The notes beneath the pieces were generated by a model. The model searched no databases. It had not been told where the DNA came from and saw only the letters and a program-made list of their open reading frames with translations. A DNA stretch of 64,000 nucleotides from Calothrix sp. PCC 7716 (lineage in GTDB: Bacteria > Cyanobacteriota > Cyanobacteriia > Cyanobacteriales > Nostocaceae): positions 2,542,001 through 2,606,000 of the forward strand of contig NZ_AP025018.1 of the NCBI RefSeq assembly GCF_019977735.1, in the 5' to 3' direction. Of this stretch, positions 1 to 9,212 are shown in pieces (position 1 is the first letter of the stretch; every line of letters begins with the position of its first letter). The translations under genes and the position numbers were made by a program.

Positions 1-2
1 TA

Positions 3-884
3 GAAAAAATATTACTAGCTGTCTCCGGATTGGGACATGCAGAAGAAATGCTTAAAACTTTCGCTGAATTACCCGCAGCAAAGCGCGCGAAAATAACTGT
101 TTTACACGTAGTACCGGGTCAAACAACTGCGGAGTCCATGACTGCTAAGTGGGAAGAAGGTGGCAAAATATTAGCAAATGCAATTCAGTATCTCAACTTA
201 GACCCTAGTCGCGTTTCTTCGATTTTACGTCAGGGTGAACCTAAAGATGTAGTTTGTCAAGTGGCAGATGAAATAGAAGCGGATTTGATTATTATGGGTT
301 CGCGTGGGTTAAAGCGATTACAGTCAATTTTGTCGAACTCGGTTAGTCAATACGTTTTCCAATTATCATCACGTCCAATGTTACTAGTTAAAGATGATAT
401 ATACGTTAAAAAGATTAACCGAGTCATGGTAGCGATAGATAGTTCTGATTCTGCTAAACACTGCTTGAAGTTAGCTTTATTTTTAATGCAAGATTTAAAA
501 GGAGCAGAGTTGTTTCTTGCCAATGTTAATACCGAGTGGATGGGCAAATCTAATAAACCTGACTTTAATCCTGCTGATAACCCTGTTTTAGCTGCTGCTG
601 CTGCTGAAGCTAAAAAGTATGGTGTACCTGTTCGTTGTGTTTCGAGCAGTGGTACTTCTGGACAAGAGGCAATTGCTACTACTAGTGGTCGAGCAGGTCA
701 AGAAATTTGTCGCATGGCAGAAGAAAATAATATAGACCTGTTACTGATGGGTTCTCCTGACCGTCGTCCTTCTATTGCTAAAAGCTTTGTTGATTTAGAC
801 CGCTTGTTAGGCGCCTCTCTTTCAGACTATGTTCGTGTTAATGCAACATGTCCTGTGTTACTAGCACGCACAGAAGCAGCTTAA
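3..884 (+). CDS. Universal stress protein, tandem UspA domains (5' end outside window)
   Basis: Two UspA-type domains lie in tandem (about residues 1-135 and 140-290), each ending in the glycine/serine-rich nucleotide-binding loop (IMGSRGLKRLQS in the first, LLMGSPDRRPS in the second). Such proteins are cytoplasmic and bind ATP or other small ligands in stress adaptation. The reading frame is open to the left edge and reads EKILLAVSGLGHAEE, the usual first beta strand of the fold, so the true start lies upstream of the window. The TTG at position 30 is therefore not a credible start. Family is certain; the physiological role cannot be read from sequence. Confidence 0.9.
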   Translation, partial: EKILLAVSGLGHAEEMLKTFAELPAAKRAKITVLHVVPGQTTAESMTAKWEEGGKILANAIQYLNLDPSRVSSILRQGEPKDVVCQVADEIEADLIIMGSRGLKRLQSILSNSVSQYVFQLSSRPMLLVKDDIYVKKINRVMVAIDSSDSAKHCLKLALFLMQDLKGAELFLANVNTEWMGKSNKPDFNPADNPVLAAAAAEAKKYGVPVRCVSSSGTSGQEAIATTSGRAGQEICRMAEENNIDLLLMGSPDRRPSIAKSFVDLDRLLGASLSDYVRVNATCPVLLARTEAA

Positions 885-893
885 CGTAAAGTA

Positions 894-927
894 AAGAAAC
901 CTGGTTTCTTCAAGAAACCAGGTTTCT
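894..927. repeat. Double AGAAACC-type palindrome, possible terminator
   Basis: Two adjacent copies of the dispersed palindrome (AAGAAACCTGGTTTCTT and AAGAAACCAGGTTTCT) sit between the stress protein and psbM, which converge here. Together they can form a long hairpin and may end transcription of either gene. The same unit recurs near 9.0, 12.3, 16.3, 36.9 and 39.3 kb. Confidence 0.7.
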
Positions 928-930
928 AAA

Positions 931-1050
931 TTAAGAATCTTTTCTTCCACCTTCACGACTTGCGGTGACGGTGTAAAGAAGAATTAAAAAGACCGCAGGA
1001 ACCAATACGAACAGAATGCTCGCAATAAACCCCAAATCATTAGTTTGCAT
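931..1050 (-). CDS. psbM: Photosystem II reaction center protein M
   Basis: This 39-residue protein begins [20 protein letters not shown] and ends SREGGRKDS, the typical PsbM layout: a short lumen-side N-terminus, one transmembrane helix (about residues 6-28) and a polar tail. PsbM sits at the PSII dimer interface in the thylakoid membrane. Start and stop are unambiguous and the length matches the family. The gene converges with the stress protein and lies just downstream of the ferredoxin gene on the same strand. Confidence 0.93.
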   Translation of the reverse strand: MQTNDLGFIASILFVLVPAVFLILLYTVTASREGGRKDS

Positions 1051-1146
1051 AGCAGCGAAGCCTCTCTCTGTTATCCACTTAACAATTTTAGGATAGCATT
1101 AACTACAATGTGGAAGTAAAAAATATATTCAAAGAGTAGATTTGTT

Positions 1147-1446
1147 TTATTTCGGCTTGGTGATTATGCTAACTGGCCCATTAACTAAAGTTTGACAAGC
1201 TAGACGGTAGTTTTCTGGCTTTTTCTTTAAAATCCGATTTTCTGCATCTGTACGTGGTGATAAATTTTCTATTCCTTCTGTGATTTCTACAATGCATGTA
1301 CCGCATTGTCCATAACCACCGCAGTTCATCATTTTTCCCCAGACTTTATATATATCTATCCCATTTTGCATCGCCAGACACCGCATATTGGCGCCGTTTG
1401 CTGCTATTACTTCTTTACTCTCCTTCACAAAATTCATGTTGCCCAT
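1147..1446 (-). CDS. 2Fe-2S ferredoxin
   Basis: A 99-residue protein of the plant-type 2Fe-2S fold. The cluster cysteines appear as [11 protein letters not shown] (CX5CX2C) around residues 42-50, with a fourth in LACQTLV near residue 84. It should be a soluble one-electron carrier. It is not a canonical PetF: the N-terminus is different and the acidic surface is weaker, so the redox partner is unknown. Two in-frame ATGs lie 6 bases apart; the second (1446) has a GAGG ribosome-binding site at better spacing, and the first would extend the protein to 1452. psbM lies 97 bases downstream on the same strand. Confidence 0.85.
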   Translation of the reverse strand: MGNMNFVKESKEVIAANGANMRCLAMQNGIDIYKVWGKMMNCGGYGQCGTCIVEITEGIENLSPRTDAENRILKKKPENYRLACQTLVNGPVSIITKPK

Positions 1447-1563
1447 ACCCATTACCTCACAAGCGGTCTATTTTACTTCGTACACTATTATACCTAAGTG
1501 TTAACTTATATTAATTAATATTAAGCTATGTAAAAAAATAATTTAAAAAAAAATTAAAAAAGA

Positions 1564-1586
1564 AGACAGGCATTATTTACCTGTCT
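1564..1586 (-). terminator. Rho-independent terminator of psbK
   Basis: A 7-bp stem (AGACAGG/CCTGTCT) with a 9-base loop lies 26 bases after the psbK stop. On the minus strand it is followed by a T-rich tract. Confidence 0.75.
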
Positions 1587-1611
1587 AAGTGCAAATTAAT
1601 TTAAAAGTAAC

Positions 1612-1749
1612 TTACCGAAAACCTACGGCAGCTTGCCAAACAAAGGCTAATAGTAAGAAGAATACAGGGATAATTGGCAGAACATCTACCAATGGGTCGA
1701 AGATTTGGTATGCTTCAGGCAACTTTGCCAACAGTAATGTAGGTTCCAT
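1612..1749 (-). CDS. psbK: Photosystem II reaction center protein K
   Basis: The 45-residue product contains [20 protein letters not shown] followed by [20 protein letters not shown], essentially the conserved mature PsbK: a KLPEAY start and one transmembrane helix ending in GFR. PsbK is a low-molecular-mass PSII core subunit near CP43 in the thylakoid membrane. Cyanobacterial PsbK is made with a short N-terminal propeptide, here about 8 residues. The gene follows tgt on the same strand and ends in a clear terminator. Confidence 0.95.
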   Translation of the reverse strand: MEPTLLLAKLPEAYQIFDPLVDVLPIIPVFFLLLAFVWQAAVGFR

Positions 1750-1819
1750 GTTAATTAAATCCACCTATCCAACACAGCTTTAATATTTGAGATGTATCTT
1801 AACATGTTATGAGTACCAA

Positions 1820-3083
<1,264 letters not shown>

Positions 3084-3182
3084 TCAACCTCTATAAAAAA
3101 ACAGACTTCCTAAAGAAGCCCATACAGAGGTTATTTTAAAAGAATTTTAAAAAATGTATAAACTTAATTATTTTTATCTGGT

Positions 3183-3635
3183 TTAAAACATATCAGAACT
3201 ATCATCATCAAATTCTGCATCCCAACGCGCCGAAAGTACTTGCTCCATCATCGCCTCAATAGTATTTACATTCATACTACGGTCACGCCTCTCCTGTAAA
3301 GGAGTCGATAAAGGAATTATACGCAGGCGCCATCCTTCTTGCACCAAGTCGAAATGAGTTTGCTTTTCTGGGGTTTGTCTGAGTTCGAGGTAGTCAAAGC
3401 TGCAAACATTTAAATAAAGCGCTTGATTTGCTACCAAGGTCGAACGAGAAGGATTCGCGAATACCTCCATCACATCTCCCTCACCTTCTGTATGTACCTC
3501 ACCATCCAAAAGGTAAATATAGCGGACACGACCTAAATCAGTTAGCAATCGTCGCATATCCAATTTATTGACAATTACGCCCGTATCTATTATGCACGGG
3601 GCTGGTATTTTAGTATCAGGTAGATGATGAGTCAT
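3183..3635 (-). CDS. Conserved cyanobacterial protein of unknown function
   Basis: A 150-residue soluble protein with no signal peptide, membrane segment or recognised motif. It is predicted mixed alpha/beta, with an acidic C-terminus (EFDDDSSDMF). It has the look of a conserved cyanobacterial protein but I cannot assign a family or function. It lies about 105 bases upstream of the tgt start on the same strand and is divergent from cobS. The start at 3635 (MTHHLPDTK) is the only good candidate. Confidence 0.75.
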   Translation of the reverse strand: MTHHLPDTKIPAPCIIDTGVIVNKLDMRRLLTDLGRVRYIYLLDGEVHTEGEGDVMEVFANPSRSTLVANQALYLNVCSFDYLELRQTPEKQTHFDLVQEGWRLRIIPLSTPLQERRDRSMNVNTIEAMMEQVLSARWDAEFDDDSSDMF

Positions 3636-4023
3636 AGTAGAAAATAAGACCGCTCAAAAACAATTTACAACAATGCTAACTAAAGAAAATGTTACAGCTT
3701 TGTTGACCCCCTGCACTTTAATTATTATCTATATTAATTTGTTAAATGTAGGGTATTCACCTAATAAATTGTAATTTATTATTAGCCGAAGTCGGTAACA
3801 TAAAACTGTGTATCATTCAACGTACTTTTTATAAAGTATTTTTTTATACTTTAAATTTTGTTCTTGCTTATGGCACAAGCATAACAAAATTTTCAGTACT
3901 GAGTTCCTTTTACAAAACAATCTTATCGAAAGCTTTAAAAATCATCTTGTTACCCATGTATAAACTATACGTTTGATTACTCATATCTTGAAATTTATTA
4001 ACGACATTATCAATGTAACTAAT
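3636..4023. other. Divergent intergenic region with a long hairpin
   Basis: This 388-base AT-rich region separates the minus-strand unknown gene from cobS. An inverted repeat at 3853-3892 (AAATTTTGTT/AACAAAATTT plus an inner TTGCTT/AAGCAT pair) could fold into a stable hairpin. No B12-box (GCCACTG) or other cobalamin-riboswitch element was found, although cobS follows. Confidence 0.5.
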
Positions 4024-4803
4024 ATGACAACTATTTGCCAGTGGTGTAAAGACTTATGGTTAAGTTTTGTATCTAGCATTATATTTTATACATCAATACC
4101 ATTGCCATACATAGAAGGATTAGATTTTAAACGAGTAGCACGCTTGGCGCCAGTAGTTGGGTTGGTAATAGCTATGCTACTGTTGCTAATTGATATAGGT
4201 TTAACTGTATTAGGTGTGCCAACATTCACGCGCAGTGTTTTGGTAGTTGGGCTTTGGGTTTACATTACAGGCGGTTTGCATTTAGATGGTGCAATGGACA
4301 CTGCTGATGGGTTAGCAGTGACAAACCCAGAACGACGCTTAGAAGTAATGGCAGATAGTGCTACAGGCGCCTTTGGGGCAATGGCTGCTGTATTGATATT
4401 ATTATTAAAAACAGCAGCACTAACCGACCTCAACCCGCAAAATCGATGGTTTGCGATTATTGCAGCATGTGGTTGGGGACGTTGGGCACAAGTATTAGCT
4501 ATTTTACGCTACAGCTATTTAAAACCGACTGGGAAAGGAGCTTTTCATAAAGAAGCTATAAATTCACCATTCGATTTACTACCCGGATTACTATTACTCT
4601 TAGCAATAACCACCTTAACAGCGCTTCTACATCCTCAAAATCTCCTAACTGTACCATTTACAGTACTAGCTGGTATCACCCTATCTTTCATCACAGGCGC
4701 CTGGTTCAACTATAAATTAGGTGGACACACAGGTGATACCTATGGTGCAGTTGTCGAATGGACAGAAGCACTATTTTTATTTGCAATGACAATTATTTTT
4801 TGA
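4024..4803 (+). CDS. cobS: Adenosylcobinamide-GDP ribazoletransferase (cobalamin synthase)
   Basis: Joins adenosylcobinamide-GDP and alpha-ribazole in the last steps of cobalamin synthesis, in the inner membrane. The protein is very hydrophobic with about six to seven transmembrane segments. Family marks are FYTSIPLP near the N-terminus, [15 protein letters not shown] with its acidic residues, and the C-terminal [12 protein letters not shown] chose ATG 4024 (MTTICQW), giving about 259 residues; an upstream TTG at 3973 would add 17 residues. Its 3' end overlaps the convergent PPC gene by 11 bases. Confidence 0.93.
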   Translation: MTTICQWCKDLWLSFVSSIIFYTSIPLPYIEGLDFKRVARLAPVVGLVIAMLLLLIDIGLTVLGVPTFTRSVLVVGLWVYITGGLHLDGAMDTADGLAVTNPERRLEVMADSATGAFGAMAAVLILLLKTAALTDLNPQNRWFAIIAACGWGRWAQVLAILRYSYLKPTGKGAFHKEAINSPFDLLPGLLLLLAITTLTALLHPQNLLTVPFTVLAGITLSFITGAWFNYKLGGHTGDTYGAVVEWTEALFLFAMTIIF

Positions 4804-5254
4804 CAGGTTCTAATCGCGTTACTTTTAATTTAAATGCACCAACTCCAGTTTCTCCGAATGAACGCACGCGAACTATATAGCTTCCAGTTTCGCTAATTCG
4901 AGTAAACAATAATGAGTTACTGCTGCCATCTGGACCATCGTCGTTTTCTGCGACAGTACTACCGTTGGGGCCAAGTAGAGTAATGATGCTGTCAAAACTG
5001 TCTGATGCTAGGTCAACCGCTAAATTTTCACCTTTGTTCAACTTAACTGTATAGTCGCGTGCAAAACCACCTTGACCGGTAGGGATGTCTTTGTCTGTTA
5101 GCGAGTCTGTAACTTCGTAAGTTGAAGGTAAGGGTAAAGGACTATAGACTTTGTTTACCTGAGCAAAACTTGCGGTTGCAGTTATGCCAATCGTTAGTAA
5201 TGTGGTACTCATGACTAATAATTGCCTGAACACCGCTACAGTTTTACTAATCAT
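4793..5254 (-). CDS. Secreted PPC-domain protein
   Basis: A signal peptide ([20 protein letters not shown], then SFAQ) precedes a single bacterial pre-peptidase C-terminal (PPC) beta-sandwich domain. The fold is shown by [37 protein letters not shown] and the closing [23 protein letters not shown] domains usually assist secretion or binding; here the domain is the whole mature protein. I start at ATG 5254, preceded by GGAAAAGG. A longer frame to 5335 would run into the transposon end. The TnpB element lies 46 bases upstream, so the native promoter has probably been displaced. Confidence 0.85.
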   Translation of the reverse strand: MISKTVAVFRQLLVMSTTLLTIGITATASFAQVNKVYSPLPLPSTYEVTDSLTDKDIPTGQGGFARDYTVKLNKGENLAVDLASDSFDSIITLLGPNGSTVAENDDGPDGSSNSLLFTRISETGSYIVRVRSFGETGVGAFKLKVTRLEPVKK

Positions 5255-5300
5255 TACAGTACCTTTTCCACTAAAGAGTATATATATTGGGTCAATTATA

Positions 5301-5480
5301 TTGACTCTCTCCCTGCTAAAGCAAGGGAGATTCACAAAAGGTTTCAGGCTATATCCTCTTGTATCCCAGTTTCAGGGTTTTCACCCTTAGATTTTGGATT
5401 CCCAGGCTCAACACGTTTGCTCAAGGTAGAGCGTGCTGATGTCTCCTTACGTTTTTTCGGGCGTTTAGAGTTTTTAGGCT
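5301..5480 (-). ncRNA. Probable TnpB omega RNA (reRNA), overlapping the tnpB 3' end
   Basis: TnpB nucleases use a guide RNA made from the transposon right end, usually overlapping the 3' end of tnpB. Here the last ~150 coding bases plus about 40 downstream contain hairpins: one around AGGGTGAAAACCCT, and the terminal CTCCCTTGCTTTAGCAGGGAG. The RNA would then run out past 5301 into flanking host DNA, which would act as the guide. The 5' boundary is a guess. Confidence 0.55.
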
Positions 5481-6846
5481 CTGGTTCCACGCAGTCCCCG
5501 TGTACCTTTTGGTGTTCTATTAACTCGATGACTCTATCTCGTATTGTTTTTGCGGCACCGATATCAGCATGTTCATGATAGCCACATTGAGAGCAAATAA
5601 ATCTTTCTCCATCTCGATTTGACTTATCGATATGACCACAATTTCGGCACTCAATGCTAGAATTTCTCGGATTAATTTTTACTAAAACCTTTCCTTGCTT
5701 CGCAGCGAGATACTCGATTTTTAAAATTAACTCATTCCAGCTTGCGTCTGAAATAGAACGGTTTAAACTTTTCTTTCTTGATTGTCCATTTGGCAAAAAG
5801 CGTCCTGTATACTCATCAACTTTAACCTTACAACGTCGTAGCATACCAGCAACATTTAAATCTTCTACACCAATTGCATCTACGTTACGAGATACTATTT
5901 TGTTAGCGATTTTCCATTGAAGAGCTTGACGTTTATCGGTAATTTTCTTATGCAACCTCCCTACTCTCTTACTTGCACGCTTTTGATTTTTACTATTTTT
6001 CTTTTTACGACTAACTCGACGCTGCCTAATTTTTAGCGTTCTTCTAGCCTTTTTATTCGTTGAAATACGCGGATTATCGATTTGATAACCATCGGATAGA
6101 TGAACTAATTTTGTAATCCCTAAATCACAACCAATTACCTTAGACACTTCTATCAAAAGTTTAGGGATATAGTCAGGAACGGTTTTATCTTCAATTCTGA
6201 TAGAAACATGCCAACCGTCTTGACGCTTACGTACTGTCGCAGCTTTAATTATAAAACCTGGTGGTATTGGTCTAGAATTATGAAACTCCATCCATCCGAG
6301 CTTTGGTAAGTAGATTTTATTGCCATCTACTTTTATACCCTTTTGATAGGTGAAAGATGTAAAGTTACTACTATTCTTAAATTTTGGGAAACCTTGACCA
6401 TTAAAGAAGTTTTCGTATGCAGTATCTAGACGCTTTACATTTTGTTGCAATACAGTTGAATCAATATCCGCATACCAAGGTCTTGCTTTTTTAAGTTGTG
6501 GTAATGCAGTAATTTGAATATCTCCAGGACTGCGACGCGGATTTTTGAGGTCTACAAGTCGAAGGCAATATTCACCTTGAACTGATTGCAATGTTTCTTG
6601 AAATACCTTATCCTCTTTCCAAGGCTCTCCGCTTGCACCACTCTTGCTAACAAAACAAGTTATAGGACTTGCGGTTGCCTTAGTTCTAATATCACAGTAT
6701 TCGCCTTGTATAAACTGCTGGCTATACTGAGATATTCTATCATTTAAGCACCAATTGTAATGACTTCTAAGCATATCTATCCAACGACCCATTTCAGTGC
6801 TTTGACTGTTATTAGGTTGAAGTTTATATACATAGTTTGTTAGCAA
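5344..6846 (-). CDS. tnpB: TnpB, RNA-guided RuvC nuclease of the IS200/IS605 family
   Basis: The 500-residue protein has the complete TnpB set: N-terminal wedge domain, RuvC motif I GCDLGI (Asp241), motif II GVEDLNV (Glu328), a CX2C...CX2C zinc ribbon (Cys400, 403, 418, 421) and motif III HADIGAAKTI (Asp428). All three catalytic acids are present, so it should be an active omega-RNA-guided DNA nuclease. It is longer than the usual ~400 residues. The Lys/Arg-rich tail after about residue 445 is encoded by the omega RNA scaffold. Residues 47-95 contain QGEYC twice, suggesting a small internal insertion. The start at 6846 has a weak GGAGG-like site upstream. Confidence 0.93.
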   Translation of the reverse strand: MLTNYVYKLQPNNSQSTEMGRWIDMLRSHYNWCLNDRISQYSQQFIQGEYCDIRTKATASPITCFVSKSGASGEPWKEDKVFQETLQSVQGEYCLRLVDLKNPRRSPGDIQITALPQLKKARPWYADIDSTVLQQNVKRLDTAYENFFNGQGFPKFKNSSNFTSFTYQKGIKVDGNKIYLPKLGWMEFHNSRPIPPGFIIKAATVRKRQDGWHVSIRIEDKTVPDYIPKLLIEVSKVIGCDLGITKLVHLSDGYQIDNPRISTNKKARRTLKIRQRRVSRKKKNSKNQKRASKRVGRLHKKITDKRQALQWKIANKIVSRNVDAIGVEDLNVAGMLRRCKVKVDEYTGRFLPNGQSRKKSLNRSISDASWNELILKIEYLAAKQGKVLVKINPRNSSIECRNCGHIDKSNRDGERFICSQCGYHEHADIGAAKTIRDRVIELIEHQKVHGDCVEPEPKNSKRPKKRKETSARSTLSKRVEPGNPKSKGENPETGIQEDIA

Positions 6847-6903
6847 TTTATAAATACCTCCTTCCTTTTTTACTTAATTTTAGTATAGGTGTATGTTCTA
6901 AAG

Positions 6904-7095
6904 ATGTCAACAGCAAAAGGAAAAAAAAGAATTAGAGAACAACCAGTTTTGTACAACGAGCCTAAGAAAAAGCGTGGCGTAATGCTTACTGATACTGCAT
7001 GGCATAAAGTACAAGAATTGGCAGCACGAAACGGTATGAGCGCAAGTGAATATCTTGAACAAATGATTAGAAACCATAGTATGATTGATGGCTAA
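6904..7095 (+). CDS. Small ribbon-helix-helix DNA-binding protein in the TnpB element
   Basis: A 63-residue basic protein. After a Lys/Arg-rich N-terminus (AKGKKRIREQ, PKKKRG) comes a strand-helix-helix pattern (GVMLTDTAWHKVQELAARNG, then MSASEYLEQMI) typical of CopG/RHH repressors. It is divergent from tnpB with a 57-base gap that must hold both promoters, so autorepression or control of tnpB is a fair guess. It takes the place tnpA holds in IS605. An in-frame ATG at 6889 would add five residues. Confidence 0.7.
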   Translation: MSTAKGKKRIREQPVLYNEPKKKRGVMLTDTAWHKVQELAARNGMSASEYLEQMIRNHSMIDG

Positions 7096-7116
7096 AGCCA
7101 TTCTATATGCTTTCAT

Positions 7117-7137
7117 CCCCGCCATGAATGGACGGGG
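7117..7137. repeat. Subterminal hairpin, probable left end of the TnpB element
   Basis: CCCCG pairs with CGGGG, with an inner CAT/ATG pairing. A smaller hairpin (ATGGCTAAAGCCAT) overlaps the end of the RHH gene just before it. The position opposite the 5306-5330 hairpin suggests the left end. Confidence 0.55.
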
Positions 7138-7205
7138 AATTTCGGTGCGGATAACTTCGCTCTTCAGCATATTATTTATAATTCACAACCTCAATTGCCA
7201 GGTGC

Positions 7206-7865
7206 TTAATATTTCTGCTTCAATGTTATTGCGCTTGCTGCAACACCAATGACTTCTATTCCAACCTGATTCAGTGTTATTACTGCTTCCAAAGCGGTAG
7301 CGCCTGTTGTATAGATATCATCTATAATCAGTACGCGCTTTGGATGAGTTTGTAAATTTTTAACCGTGAAGGCGCCTGTTAAGTTTTTTTGGCGCTCCCG
7401 AAGTGATAAGCTGTGCATTGTTTGGGTATCTTGCACTCTTAGCAGTAAGTCTTCTTTAATGTGATATCCAGTCACATTACAAAAACCTTTGGCAATTACC
7501 GCAGCTTGGTTAAAACCCCGTTTTTTTAATTTTTCAGGGTGGATAGGTATGGGAACTACTACAAATTTTTGATCTGCCGACTGTAATGGTACGTCTTCTA
7601 ACCATTGTTGTCCTAACCATTGACCTAGCAAACGACCAACTTCTGGATGTTTTTTGTATTTCATCACCGCAATCGCTTGTTTGAGAATACCACCATAGGC
7701 GCCCCAAGCAAAAACTCCTACAGGTGGTTTCCAAAAAACACTCGCGTCATTTATCTGGCATTTATATAATTGCTTTGTGCAGTTAGGGCATAATTCGCTT
7801 GATGTCGCACGCTGACAAATTGGACAATTCGATTTCAAAAATAAATTGAAAAAATTTTGTATCAT
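7206..7865 (-). CDS. ComF-family phosphoribosyltransferase-like protein
   Basis: 219 residues with an N-terminal zinc-finger-like CPICQ...CPNC (residues 14-31) and a C-terminal type I phosphoribosyltransferase domain whose PRPP loop reads VLIIDDIYTTGAT. The central VVPIPIHPEKLKKRGFNQA is the signature of the ComF/GntX family. In competent bacteria ComF helps handle incoming single-stranded DNA, and natural transformation is known in cyanobacteria. No competence genes lie nearby, so a role in uptake is by family only. A GNAT gene lies upstream on the same strand. Confidence 0.9.
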   Translation of the reverse strand: MIQNFFNLFLKSNCPICQRATSSELCPNCTKQLYKCQINDASVFWKPPVGVFAWGAYGGILKQAIAVMKYKKHPEVGRLLGQWLGQQWLEDVPLQSADQKFVVVPIPIHPEKLKKRGFNQAAVIAKGFCNVTGYHIKEDLLLRVQDTQTMHSLSLRERQKNLTGAFTVKNLQTHPKRVLIIDDIYTTGATALEAVITLNQVGIEVIGVAASAITLKQKY

Positions 7866-7878
7866 GGCGTCGTTGGTG

Positions 7879-7900
7879 GAGACGCGACATGTCGCGTCTC
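7879..7900. repeat. GAGACGCG-type palindrome
   Basis: Perfect 22-bp palindrome (GAGACGCGACAT and its complement) between the comF-like and GNAT genes. A sister copy, perfect over 28 bp, is at 59338-59365, and a shorter relative is at 25011-25028. It may act as a terminator or mobile palindrome. Confidence 0.7.
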
Positions 7901-8385
7901 TACATTAATAAATTTTTGACGTAGACTCTATCGCATCTTGCCGTTTCAACTCCTGTTGCTGGTTCGTAACCATTATTTTCATAAAGTTTGACAGCTTCAA
8001 CCAGAACGCTAGCGGTTTCTATCCAAATTTGCTTAAAACCACGCTTCTTGATAGTTTCTTCTAGCTGTTGTAACAAATATTTTCCGATGCCAAATCCGCG
8101 AACTTGCGGTAATAAATACATTTTTCTGATTTCTACAGCTTTTTGTCCGCGAAGAATAGGATAATAGGCGCCTGTACCTACTACTTGGTTTTGATATTCC
8201 ACCACCCAGAACTCCCCACCAGTAGATAAGTAACATTCCTCAATTTGTAGTACATCTTTATCGGCACCATCTGGTTCCCAACCTAAACCATATTCTGCGA
8301 GTACACACCGAATAACTTCGGATGCGGGAATGCGATGATGTTTTTCCCAAGAGCGAATTAAATAATCTTTGTAATATTTCTTCAT
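7900..8385 (-). CDS. GNAT-family N-acetyltransferase
   Basis: 161 residues with the GNAT fold. Motif A, the acetyl-CoA pyrophosphate loop, is visible as LLPQVRGFGIGKYLLQQLEE (about residues 93-112), and ENNGYEPA is the usual C-terminal motif B. The substrate cannot be told from sequence. It lies between comF-like and miaE on the same strand, with a 14-base gap to miaE, so it may be the second gene of a miaE operon. Confidence 0.88.
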   Translation of the reverse strand: MKKYYKDYLIRSWEKHHRIPASEVIRCVLAEYGLGWEPDGADKDVLQIEECYLSTGGEFWVVEYQNQVVGTGAYYPILRGQKAVEIRKMYLLPQVRGFGIGKYLLQQLEETIKKRGFKQIWIETASVLVEAVKLYENNGYEPATGVETARCDRVYVKNLLM

Positions 8386-8399
8386 GTAAGCAATAATAA

Positions 8400-8993
8400 C
8401 TAACTATGAATTCTTGGTTCTGGGTGTAAAGTTGCTAGTAGCTCACTCTCAACTACAGCTAATTCATCAAGTCGCTGCATTACAACTTTACGGTCGAAGT
8501 AAGTATCGGCGAGTACCCAGTACATGCCAAAGTGTCGCGCTTCCGATGCCATTAAACCTTTATAGAATTTGGCTAACTCAGGTTCAGGGCAATGTGCTGC
8601 TAATAACCCCAAACGCTCGTGACTACGCGCTTCAATTAAACCTGTGACGAGTAATGAATCTAAAAATCTATGTGGTTCTTGGGGACGAACTTGTGCTTTT
8701 AAACCTGCTCCATATGGTGGTGGTGGCAAAGGCGCCAAAGCTATATTACGACGTTCGAGCCATTGGTTGACTAGCTCAAAGTGTTCGAGTTCTTCTTGAG
8801 CTATTTTAGTAAGCTCCCTTACCATTTTGGTATTAGATGGGTAGCGGAACATAAAATTTAACGCCACACCAGCAGCTTTACGCTCGCAGTGGGAATGGTC
8901 AAGCAAAATTGTATCGAGGTTTGCGAGAGCTTGTTCTACCCAAGCTGAACTCGTTGGTTGCTTTAAAGCGTTGATGGTTGGTAATGGAATCAT
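8400..8993 (-). CDS. miaE: tRNA-(ms2io6A37) hydroxylase MiaE
   Basis: O2-dependent non-heme diiron enzyme that hydroxylates the prenyl group of 2-methylthio-N6-isopentenyladenosine 37 in tRNA. The 197-residue all-helical protein shows the ferritin-like ligand motifs CERKAA, QEELEHFE, IEARSHERL and SEARHFGMY in order, and the length matches the family. The GNAT gene follows closely on the same strand. The upstream region carries two AGAAACC palindromes. Confidence 0.93.
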   Translation of the reverse strand: MIPLPTINALKQPTSSAWVEQALANLDTILLDHSHCERKAAGVALNFMFRYPSNTKMVRELTKIAQEELEHFELVNQWLERRNIALAPLPPPPYGAGLKAQVRPQEPHRFLDSLLVTGLIEARSHERLGLLAAHCPEPELAKFYKGLMASEARHFGMYWVLADTYFDRKVVMQRLDELAVVESELLATLHPEPRIHS

Positions 8994-9015
8994 TATGAAA
9001 ACCTATTTTGGCGTT

Positions 9016-9080
9016 AGAAACCGGGTTTCTTTTACAATATTGTAATAAAAACAAAGATTTTGCGTAGAAACCCGGTTTCT
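9016..9080. repeat. Pair of AGAAACC palindromes upstream of miaE
   Basis: AGAAACCGGGTTTCT at 9016-9030 and AGAAACCCGGTTTCT at 9066-9080 are two perfect or near-perfect copies 35 bases apart. A half copy (CGGTTTCTT) directly follows the second. Confidence 0.85.
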
Positions 9081-9212
9081 CGGTTTCTTTAAGATTTAGA
9101 AATATATGTAAAAAAATGTTTATATAGTTTTGTTTATTTTGACATTATGATAATTATTTAAATCAAGTGCAGATAAATAGTACAAATACAAGTTGATAAT
9201 CTTGTTTTAAAT

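Larger units (their letters stand above)
5301..7140. mobile_element. IS605-like element with tnpB and a divergent RHH gene, no tnpA
   Basis: The right end (low coordinates) has the IS200/IS605 subterminal hairpin TCTCTCCCTGCTAAAGC... closing with AAGGGAGA at 5306-5330. A second hairpin at 7117-7137 (CCCCG/CGGGG around CCATGAATGG) marks the likely left end. Between them are tnpB on the minus strand and a small ribbon-helix-helix gene on the plus strand, the same divergent layout as tnpA/tnpB in IS605. No tyrosine (HUH) transposase is present, so the element probably cannot move alone. I saw no GGCGCC inside it, unlike the surrounding DNA. Exact boundaries are uncertain. Confidence 0.7.

Noticed and set aside
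30-32. TTG at position 30 as start of the universal stress protein
   Set aside because: The frame is open upstream and encodes the conserved first strand ILLAVSG, so the gene begins outside the window.
3640-4023. Cobalamin riboswitch before cobS
   Set aside because: No B12-box or matching stem pattern was found, only a simple AT-rich hairpin.
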